Source of the DNA: Diphasiastrum complanatum
Lineage: Eukaryota; Streptophyta; Lycopodiopsida; Lycopodiales; Lycopodiaceae
Direction of reading: 5' to 3'
Length of the DNA stretch: 64,000 bases
Assembly: GCA_029204225.1 (NCBI GenBank)
Contig: MU832125.1
Location: 21,960 to 85,959 of the forward strand
Shown here piece by piece: positions 56,894 to 64,000 of the stretch. The position numbers and the translations under genes are program-made. Every line of letters starts with the position of its first letter. The stretch's first letter is position 1. The notes beneath the pieces are model-generated. The model made no database searches and was not told where the DNA came from. It saw nothing but the letters and a program-made list of their open reading frames with translations.

Positions 56894-57208
56894 CTAATCA
56901 AGCTCCACAGTTGGTAAAACAAAAACCTCGAAGGATTGCGAACTTCTAGTACCAAAAATGCTATGATCTGCCATCAGAACATTCATGAAGTCATGGGAAC
57001 AGTAAATGGACACTCCAACATTGTGAGCAAGGAATACATCCAGGAAACTCTTTAACTGAAACACAGCAGATGGCTTGATCGTGAAAAGCTCCTTTCCACT
57101 GGAGATTGAATCACCCAGGAATGCCCACCATGTGCTGTGCAAGCTAAGATACTGCATACTGACAACAAACACAGCCCCTGCATTTCTTAACGCGTTTCTG
57201 GAACCTTA
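56894..57208 (-). pseudogene. LURP-one-related (LOR, tubby-like fold) exon or gene fragment
   Basis: Minus-strand translation: RNALRNAGAVFVVSMQYLSLHSTWWAFLGDSISSGKELFTIKPSAVFQLKSFLDVFLAHN, then SHDFMNVLMADHSIFGTRSSQSFEVFVLPTVELD and a stop. The middle matches the plant LURP-one-related family, where the order is V-SM...LSLH--W--F-GDS----LF(T/S)-K-S--FQLK--LDVFLA-N. These small proteins have a tubby C-terminal-like fold, and some members are linked to pathogen response. An acceptor-like AG lies just upstream (minus strand) at about 57209. The end stops earlier than the family norm, and I found no flanking exons, so it may be an isolated or decayed copy. A live exon with divergent neighbours is not excluded. 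Confidence 0.55.
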
Positions 57209-57941
57209 GTGCAACTATGGTATGTATATATGTAGATAAACATATATCCATATTTATCTATTTAAAAGAAATTCCAAGGGTACAGCCTTAAAATATCATT
57301 CATCATCCATTCAAAAGTTGTTGGCCCATTTGTGGACCCAAGTGGTATCACCCTTAACTTATAATGCATGTAGCTTGTTCAAAAGCCTTTCTTCAAGAAT
57401 TCTTACTCAATCCTAATTTGTTGAGTGGACCTAACCCTTTATTACTAGGGAAGGCTTTGATAGATCTCTAGAACCCTAATCGAAGGAGAAATTGAGATGT
57501 CAAGAGGATTATATAAGATAAGATTGACAATGGAGAAACTTTTTCTTTGTAGTAGGAAATGTGCTTTGTAAAAAAGTTAGTTGCAATATACAACCTTTGA
57601 AACAACTCATGTACAAAACATTATATTATGCTGTAAACCCTATTGATTTGTGACATTCATTATGAAGTGTATGCCTTGGGATCTTCACTCTAGAATGCTA
57701 TGAATCAAGATCAAGGTGCCAAACATCTCCATTGTTAAAAGCTTTTGAGGTTAACGAGTATGGTACTAAGCTGTCATGAACTTATCCTAGTTAGGACAAT
57801 GTCTCAATCTACACGATCATTGTTTGAGTGGTTAATCGTTGGACTTGATAAAATCATACTTTCCACATGCTAGTGTTTACAAGTAAAATTTACTTTTGCA
57901 AATAATTAACATAATATGCTGTTGGCCACATTTGTGTGCAG
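57209..57941. other. Non-coding, candidate intron
   Basis: No gene supported. AT-rich, with a short TATATATG/ATATATCC run near 57222-57250. Confidence 0.4.
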
Positions 57942-58017
57942 GCAAATGTTGGAACTTCTTGTGAGTGGAGAAGGGAACAACATACGAGAAGCCAAACTTT
58001 TGATGTTATTCAAAAGG
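57942..58017 (+). CDS. Candidate host exon C
   Basis: A 76-base segment between an acceptor (TTTGTGTGCAG ending at 57941) and a donor (AGG|GTACTT at 58018). After one base completing a split codon the frame reads QMLELLVSGEGNNIREAKLLMLFKR and closes in phase 0. The incoming phase matches candidate exon B (39376), where AG plus this G gives arginine. The helix-like pattern continues that of exon B. I do not recognise the family. The next exon should begin in phase 0 to the right but could not be placed. Confidence 0.45.
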
Positions 58018-58499
58018 GTACTTGTTTTGACGCTAGAACTATGCACATTCTAATTTTCTTGCGGTCTTCTCTTGTTGTCATGCGTTCGTTCTAACATTTG
58101 ACGTGATAGTTAGTAAGCTTAGAGAAAACCTAATATACTCCCTAAATTGGCAATTGTGCTCCATATGATCCTGCATATCTATTTGTAAGCACCAACAAAG
58201 AACATAAAGCATAAGATAATGTGCATCATGCAAGAGATTTCATTGGTGTCATAACTAAGTTCCTTTGAGAAACTTTCTAAATGTACTTTTTATCAAGATT
58301 TGTCTCATATTTGTATTGTTTCTTTGAGCTTTTAATGGTTAGATGCATTGCAACAAGTCCTAACTTCTATAGTTTATTTCTAATGGTCATTTTTTTATAC
58401 ACAACAATAAGTTATGCTATATATCTTGACCCACTTAAAAGTGGGAAAATCTTTCCAATCATCTAGAGGATCTTTCCAAATATTTGAAATTCATTCCAA
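58018..58499. other. Non-coding, candidate intron
   Basis: No gene is supported. The short frame at 58281 is hydrophobic and chance-like. Confidence 0.4.
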
Positions 58500-59265
58500 G
58501 CATCCCTCCATGTTTGACTATGCTTGCTGGCATGACTTTGACCCAAAACAAGTGCCCCCAATTATGTTCGTTAGGGGGATCTGATCCAGATAGCTTCTTT
58601 TGAAGCTTGACATGCTGCCATATACTCTGCCTCGGTCAAAGACAGCGCGACTGATTTCTGCTTCCTCGAATTCCACGAAACTGGTTCCCCTGCTAGAAAG
58701 AAACAAAACCCGGAGGTAGATCTTTTGGTAGAAACATCAGATCTTTGAACAATTGGTTGACCAAATTCGAATGGTGTCTCTTCCTGAATTTCTCCAAACT
58801 TGCTCGAGCTAGCTTGCTGCTCGGCTTCTGTGTAGCTCGAATTTCTTCGGCTGCAGGTTCTGTAGAAGGGACATCATGAGTGGAAGATTTGATGCTATGT
58901 AAGATAGGATGAAATGACACAAAATCATTTATTGATGGTTGTTTAAAGTCGTGGAATGCATCCTCTTTGAAGATTACATCCCTAGAAACAAATGCTACAT
59001 TGGTGGATGGATCCTAAACTTTGTAAGCTTTATGTTCATCGGGATAGCTAATGAAAATGCATTTATTCGACCTTTGGTCCAATTTCGTCCTAAGTTGCTT
59101 AGGAACATGAACAAAGCATATACAACCAAATATTTTTAGATGACTGACACTAGGTTTGCGCCCATGCCAAACTTGATAAGGAGTTCTTCCCCTAACTGCT
59201 TTTGTGCTGGATCTGTGCTGCAGATAATATGCTGTGGCAGTGGCTTCTGCCCAGAATTTCGAAGG
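58500..59265 (-). mobile_element. Ty1/copia relic: integrase tail, linker and RNase H
   Basis: Minus-strand integrase tail (LPSKFWAEATATAYYLQHRSSTKAVRGRTPYQVWHGRKPSVSHLKIFGCICFVHVPKQLRTKLDQRSNKCIFISYPDEHKAYKV), a linker (SFHPILHSIKSSTHDVPSTEP), then an RNase H stretch (GFVSFLAGEPVSWNSRKQKSVALSLTEAEYMAACQASKEAIW). It is closely related to copia B. It is broken, and GC-rich foreign sequence starts directly at its right edge. Confidence 0.85.
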
Positions 59266-59269
59266 TAAA

Positions 59270-59830
59270 ATGGACGGCACCGGCTCCTCCTTTGGCAACA
59301 CCCAGGATGTACCAGTACCGTCCACCGCAGCGCCCCTTTCAGTACTTATCGTCGCTGTACTTGCCTCCTGCAGGGACGGCCCCTCCACATCCAGTTCCGC
59401 CACCAGCAACAGGCCCACGGGCACACACTCCTCGGACCTATCCTCCACTATCAGCTGCACAGGGACACCCATCTTTGGCTACTCTATCCCAGCCGGCCGC
59501 AGCTTGGGCCCAGCCTAGCCAGCCAGGTGATCTGCATGGGGGTGATGAGGCATTGACGGCTCCCCTCGTCCGCAAGAGGCCAGGAAGGCCCAAGGGTGCA
59601 CCGAACAAGAAAGGCAGGGCACAGAAACTGCCAGGGAAGAGAGGACGACCTCGCAGGGCTCCAGCTGCTGGTAGAGGTGCAATATTACAGCCCAGCTGCA
59701 GCAGGTGTTGTTGTTTTAGCCTGCTTAAGGGCTGATGCGGAGACAGATTGGGAGGATGAGGATGACGAGTCTTCCCCCTCGGATACACAGCCCATGCCAG
59801 TACCAGACAGGCATAGATATCAGTTGTGAG
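59270..59830 (+). pseudogene. Proline-rich AT-hook protein reading frame in a GC-rich island
   Basis: The plus-strand frame gives a proline-rich stretch (MYQYRPPQRPFQYLSSLYLPPAGTAPPHPVPPPATGP), an alanine-rich part (ATLSQPAAAWAQPSQPGDLHGGDEALTAP), then two AT-hook cores: RKRPGRPKGAPNKKGR and GKRGRPRRAP. In another frame from about 59706 an acidic end follows (ADAETDWEDEDDESSPSDTQPMPVPDRH). AT-hooks bind the minor groove of AT-rich DNA, as in HMG-I/Y-like proteins. Base composition is far richer in GC than the flanks. The lack of a clear start and the frame change suggest a broken copy or missed introns. Origin is unknown: host gene piece or cargo of an unrecognised mobile element. Confidence 0.5.
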
Positions 59831-60394
59831 AGTCAGCTCGGGGCCCTGAGTTGTCTCGGGAGCATTCATCTGAGTTTGAGGTAGAGCATTGATTGTAGCT
59901 CTGTCATTTTATTTTCAGCAGTTTGATATCATGTTCCATGTTTGGCGGCCAGATGGTCGAACACTGTATTCAGACCATTTTCCATACTATATTCAGTGTT
60001 GGACGTACTTTATTCGCTGCACATTTTGTATTTGTCGATTTGTAATTGTTATGCTCTGTTCTCAATTTTATTTCGAATGGTATGTGCGTAATTACAATTA
60101 GTTTCAACTGCATAGATTGATAGCAGATGCACAACACAGAAATACAACCCCCTTTATAGCATTTCATAAACACATACATTACATTGCAATACACCACCAG
60201 GCACGCGTTGCACAAAAAAAACACCGTACATTAATTCATCAGATGTATCAAAATTACAATACGTATTCCCTCCATATACGGCTGGGGCTGTTCTTTACAC
60301 TATGTTAGACACTAAATGATGCCACATCTATTGCCGAAAATTACATAACAACAGTCAGCCACATACGACCAGACCCCATCTATTCTAGACATTC
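59831..60394. other. Non-coding stretch inside the GC-rich island
   Basis: AT-richer than its neighbours. The short frames (70-84 codons) on both strands have no domain. It separates the two unusual reading frames, which point towards each other. Confidence 0.4.
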
Positions 60395-60760
60395 CTATGG
60401 ATCCTCCACTGACTCCTTGCCCTCATCAGGTGCATTGTTCTGACGCTCTCGCTCTGCCTCCCGGTTAGCCCGTGCTGCCTCCTGGTTAGCACGACGGCGG
60501 GCAGCCCTTTCCCTGACCATGATGAGCTGCCGCCGTGTGAAGTTCATTCCGATCTACTCATCCAAATTCAGCTCGACAGCGGGGGCGGGGGGCACAGCGC
60601 GGGCTGGGTGCTCCGGCTCCGGATTTCTCTACCGAGCCTGTCGCAGCATCTCTGCAATGTCTGCCTCTTGCTTCCGATGCCTTTCGTTGTGCCTTCGGAC
60701 ATCTTCCTCGAGCTTCCTCCTGGCTTCGCCCTCAGGCCTCGGTGGTATGCGCTCCGCCAT
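60395..60760 (-). pseudogene. Charged coiled-coil protein reading frame
   Basis: Starting at ATG 60760, one frame runs for 122 codons to 60395 and reads as a single protein interrupted about twice: MAERIPPRPEGEARRKLEEDVRRHNERHRKQEADIAEMLRQAR, then RNPEPEHPARAVPPAPAVELNLDE, then MNFTRRQLIMVRERAARRRANQEAARANREAERERQNNAPDEGKESVEDP. The arginine, glutamate and alanine-rich parts look like a helical, nucleic-acid-binding or scaffold protein. The persistent frame despite interruptions points to a decayed gene rather than chance. No family is recognised. It is convergent with the AT-hook frame at 59270 and has the same high GC. Confidence 0.5.
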
Positions 60761-60785
60761 CTCACGACACCCTGTTGCTCGAAAT

Positions 60786-60925
60786 GACCCTCACAGCCTC
60801 TCAATGGCTCTCACTGGATCTCTCACAGCCTCCTGCTCACAGCCTCTCACTCGGTCTGTGACACAGCCTCTCACAATGCCTCTCTCTCACAGCCTCTCAC
60901 TGGCTCTCTCACTGTCTCGTGAGTG
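60786..60925. repeat. Degenerate CTCTCACAGCC tandem repeat
   Basis: About a dozen variants of CTCTCACAGC or CTCTCACTGG in a row, running just upstream of the coiled-coil frame's start. Confidence 0.8.
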
Positions 60926-60986
60926 CCTATTTAACCCCACAACTTGTTTCCCCATTTGCATTTGTTGATGATCCCATGTGCTACTG

Positions 60987-61320
60987 TACCTCTCCCATGT
61001 ATTGCTCCCCCACATGCTGCAGTCCGATTGGGTCCATGGTCTGCTCCTCCACAGTGCCCATGTGACGGTGTACCTGTCCGGATTTATTGCTCCCCCACAT
61101 GCTGCACTCCGATTGGGTCCATGGTTTGCTCCTCCACAGTGCCCATGTGACGGTGTACCTACCCCATGTATTGCTCCCCCACATGCTGCACTCCGATTGG
61201 GTCCGTGGTCTGCTCCCCCACAGTGCCCATGTGACAGTGTACCTGTCCGGATTTGCTGCCCCCCCCACATGCTGCACTCCCATAGACCACCCGGTCTACT
61301 CTCCCACAGTGCCCCCAGTA
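60987..61320. repeat. 84-bp tandem repeat, about four units
   Basis: The unit contains TTGCTCCCCCACATGCTGCA, TCCGATTGGGTCCATGG and CACAGTGCCCATGTGACGG. Unit starts are near 61001, 61086, 61170 and 61253. As 84 is a multiple of three, open frames of 70-127 codons run through it on both strands; they are by-products of the repeat. Units are about 90-95% alike. Confidence 0.9.
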
Positions 61321-61518
61321 CAGTAACATCTTTTTTCTAAACCGTAGCCCTTTTTTTTCCTGAATTAGTTTTAGCCTGTTAAAAGGGTTTTTTTTTTTTT
61401 TAAAAAAATGATAAAAAATATTATTTTTGTGGTGCCGCCCTGGTACCGCTGATCTGAGGGCGACACCATAACCGCGGTACCACCATTATGGTACCGCGAG
61501 CCATAGGGAACTATGATA
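61321..61518. other. Poly-T/A tracts and GC-rich palindrome
   Basis: Runs of T near 61348 and 61390 and of A near 61403 are followed by GCGGTACC and GGTACCGC copies forming a stem at about 61474-61497. The same GGTACCGC also occurs at about 61440. The block ends in a CA microsatellite. Confidence 0.6.
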
Positions 61519-61523
61519 CATAC

Positions 61524-61565
<42 letters not shown>
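61519..61565. repeat. (TA)n(CA)n microsatellite
   Basis: About seven TA units followed by about 15 CA units. Confidence 0.9.
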
Positions 61566-61569
<4 letters not shown>

Positions 61570-61731
61570 GGGTAAGCTCGTTGATGATGGGCAGTCGGAC
61601 GTTGATTACAGATGGTTTGTGTTTTGGTCGGATGTCGATTGCAGATGGTTTGCTATCTGGATAGGAAGGTGTTTTGGGTGGTGGCCGATGCTTTTGACAA
61701 TGGCAAGAGGCTGATTGTGGATTGTTTTCTC

Positions 61732-61733
<2 letters not shown>

Positions 61734-61782
<49 letters not shown>
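61734..61782. repeat. (GA)n microsatellite
   Basis: About 24 GA units. A short duplication (GATTRCAGATGGTTTG at about 61603 and 61636) lies upstream. Confidence 0.95.
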
Positions 61783-61783
<1 letters not shown>

Positions 61784-62017
61784 ATAAAAGCTCGTTGATG
61801 ACGGGTGATTTGGATAGGCCACTATTGGGTCACGACTAATATTGTGCACCGATGTGACACCTAATCTAATGATGTGGCTCATGATGTGTCATATGACTAG
61901 AAAACTAGATTTTGGCCTTTTTAGCCAGTAGAACTTGAATTAAATCAAATGTACAACCTATATGATTATGGTACATGACAAGTACATTTATTTCAAACGT
62001 GGGAACAGGCTCCACAC

Positions 62018-62392
62018 ATGTGTAATCATCCTATATACATAGATTGGGCCTTGACCAAGCATAATTTTTGCATTTTTCACATATTTCATGTTAGCCTTTT
62101 ACGAGCTGCCATTGAGGATGATGCTCCTCGCGATCTCACATTTCCTACAGAGCCAGAGCTGTTCCCGTTTTTGCCAGTTGCCATCCATCAGGTTCGCCTT
62201 CAGCATAGTCGACGTCGCAAGCAGGTTCAGTTTTTGGTACAGTGGGATGGTCGTCCTCTTGAGGCGGCCACTTGGGAGCCTATTGATGTCTTTTATCATA
62301 CACCATTACTGGCAAATCAGGCTCGAGCCCTCATGGCTTTAGTTCTTTCCTCTACTACACATGTCATTGCAGATGTTCCCTCTACTTCATGA
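62018..62392 (+). mobile_element. Ty3/gypsy chromovirus relic: integrase tail and chromodomain
   Basis: The translation gives FHVSLLRAAIEDDAPRDLTFPTEPELFPFLPVAIHQVRLQHSRRRKQVQFLVQWDGRPLEAATWEPIDVFYHT. The closing QFLVQWDGRPLEAATWEP is a chromodomain core of the kind found at the end of chromovirus integrase, where it guides insertion to marked chromatin. The rest of the element is not adjacent. The end of this open frame and the following 300 bases may belong to its 3' region. Confidence 0.8.
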
Positions 62393-62700
62393 TTCGGCTA
62401 GCTATGACTATTCTTTTTTTTGTTTTGTTGTAGTATTTGCTCAGGACTTGCTTTACACAGTTATGATACTTTTGGGGTATCTGTTGTTACTACTTATGTC
62501 CTCTCCATCAGTATTTCCATTAGTTCGTGATTTTTTAGTATTTAGCATGCTTACATTATTGTTTAGATAGTCATTATGCTTGCTAGCCAGTGGAGGGCTT
62601 TGTTTTTTTGTAGGGGAGGGTTATGGACTTGGCTCATTACAATCGCCGCATCCATTCTTTTATTCGTTATTATGCATAAGCAGGCCTAAGGGCCCTTTCT
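62393..62700. other. AT-rich non-coding stretch
   Basis: Possible 3' part of the chromovirus relic. No gene or clear repeat. Confidence 0.4.
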
Positions 62701-64000
62701 ATTCATATACTGGCCTATTTGGTCATATTAACTATGAATACCTGGTCAGTTGTGGAGTAGCCTGCTCTAAAACCTGCCTGACCCATGGCGTATAACTCCT
62801 CCGTCTCTCCATGAGAGCTGATGATAGACTGCATGACCGAGCCATATAGCTTAGCCATCGTGTGGCTGATCATAATAGTGCGATAGTTGTCTACCTTCAG
62901 AGGATCACCAGTCTTAAGTATAGGGTGCAAAAAGGTTGGTACACCATAAATAACAGATTGGTTGAAAACATGGGAGATGTATGGAGCAACAATATGGGCG
63001 ATAGGTTTTAGGAAATCCATACTTAAGGAGTCAACATCAATGGCTTTATGGGTTTGACTATTTTTTATGGCATTTTCAATCATGGGAGGAGTGAAAAGGG
63101 TGAATTCCGATGGTTGTGGTGAGAGAGAGATGGGAGGAGAGTCAACTGTATAGAGTTTTGTAGCATAGTCAATCCAAGATTCGATGGCAATAGGAGCTGG
63201 CTTATATGAGTTTATAGAAAAACATCTTCCAGAAGAAGGTGGAAGAGGAGGAGTCCAAGGAGTCTATGAGTTTCTGTGCCAAAGACTGAAAATAAGCGGT
63301 CTTTTTACGTAAAGTCATTCTATGATATTCCTTTGTTTAAGTGCAAAGGTGTCGGGAGAATGGTATAGAGCGTGAACAACTTGCTTGTGTAGGGAGAGGC
63401 ATTCATCATCATACCATCTATTATAAGTGCTTTTATGAGATGAGAAAGTTTTTGGTGGATATGCAGTATTGGCTGAGTGAAGAAGCGACTGAGATAAAAA
63501 GGATGCTCTTGGTCTACTGAGGATGAGATGGAAGTCCTGGAGCAGTGTGGTTTAAAGAGGAACTGTATGAAGGAAGACCAGGAGGAGAGAAGAAGGACGG
63601 TGGCGGCGGGTGGGAGATGGTGTAACAGAACCAGGATAGCATGGCCAAGGGACAGGAGCAATAAAGAGTGATCAGAGATGGTAGGGAGTGCATAATATGA
63701 AAAGTACGAAGAAATGGAATCAGGGCCGGTGAACCAATGAAGTAGTCAACAACGTTGTGTCCACCTCCGTGAGGATGGCAATGTAAAACTTGATGATGGC
63801 CAACGATATAGGCCATTCAGAATGGCCTAAGGAATGAGCTTCTGCTAGTCAATCAAACTGTTCACCAAAGTGTGTAGCTGGAGTATCTGCATCCTGAGAG
63901 GTCCTGTCCAAACCCATGTCCAAAGCCTGAATCTGTAGGAAATCACTATCTGCATAAAACTTTGTCTGATGGGTGCTGGTGCGAGCATTAAAATCACCTG
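62701..64000 (-). mobile_element. LINE: endonuclease to reverse transcriptase, runs off the window
   Basis: Minus strand, right to left. Endonuclease start (GDFNARTSTHQTKFYADSDFLQIQALDMGLDRTSQDADTPATHFGEQFD, 63995-63850), a middle part in another frame (GGHNVVDYFIGSPALIPFL), then the linker (SSHKSTYNRWYDDECLSLHKQVVHALYH, about 63450-63360). RT begins at 63083 (IKNSQTHKAIDVDSLSMDFLK, HPILKTGDPLKVDNYRTIMISHTMAKLYGSVM, AMGQAGFRAGYSTTDQVF). The GDFNAR motif is typical of the APE-type nuclease, and GFR-G-STTDQ is RT motif block 2. Frames change several times (near 63830, 63500 and 63250), so this is a decayed copy. The RT palm is not present: the body stops at about 62715. Confidence 0.85.

Noticed and set aside
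59438-59869. 143-codon minus-strand proline-rich frame
   Set aside because: Opposite-strand shadow of the GC-rich AT-hook frame, which has real motif content.
60887-61340. Several 68-127 codon frames on both strands
   Set aside because: By-products of the 84-base tandem repeat, whose length is a multiple of three.
1-64000. tRNA or rRNA genes
   Set aside because: No cloverleaf or conserved rRNA blocks seen; tRNA-like matches are short primer-binding sites of retroelements.

Overview
The window is from a land-plant nuclear genome. It is AT-rich, gene-poor and packed with nested Ty1/copia and Ty3/gypsy retrotransposons, LINE pieces, minisatellites and long CT/GA tracts, and the few host-gene pieces are short exons in very long non-coding stretches. 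There are no bacterial-type operons and I saw no rRNA or tRNA gene. The intron-rich layout and the LINE and chromodomain relics would suit a fern or another large plant genome, but the species is inference only.

Layout. 1-656 (minus) is an open host exon running off the left edge. 657-6700 is non-coding, with tandem duplications and a 79-bp minisatellite. Copia and gypsy relics lie at 6.7-7.3 and 9.6-10.2 kb. From 10.2 to about 31 kb is a retrotransposon nest. Copia B (minus) is split by gypsy I (10923-21949, flanked by the direct repeat GGAGT). Gypsy I itself carries copia A (11103-15852) inside one of its LTRs. At 23389-30092 copia C (plus) lies against B and is itself interrupted by copia D (24793-28087). 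Two further copia gag relics follow.

Between 34.9 and 58.0 kb three short plus-strand segments (34918-35175, 39309-39376, 57942-58017) have splice-site borders and compatible phases. They may be exons of one host gene whose last intron here is about 18.6 kb and swollen by a second nest. That nest holds copia G (51141-56117), split by copia-family element H (51818-53796, flanked by AGAGA). Gypsy F (about 42670-51140) abuts G on the left and contains copia E (42926-46978, flanked by CTCAC). In the preceding intron is a small gag-only LTR-like element (36360-37699).

The right end holds a LINE 3' piece (56142-56760), an exon-like LURP-one-related fragment (56894-57208), a copia relic (58500-59265) and a GC-rich island (59270-61510) with an AT-hook reading frame, a charged coiled-coil reading frame and an 84-bp tandem repeat. 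It ends with a gypsy chromodomain piece and a LINE endonuclease-RT body that leaves the window at 64000.

The most interesting object is element H. It is a short, complete-looking, LTR-bounded element with no room for its own enzymes, and its interior is a near-perfect inverted duplication of the coding 3' part of its own family. Its transcript should fold into a hairpin with a stem of roughly 370 bp, so it could be a natural small-RNA source against relatives such as G. This is inference from sequence alone.
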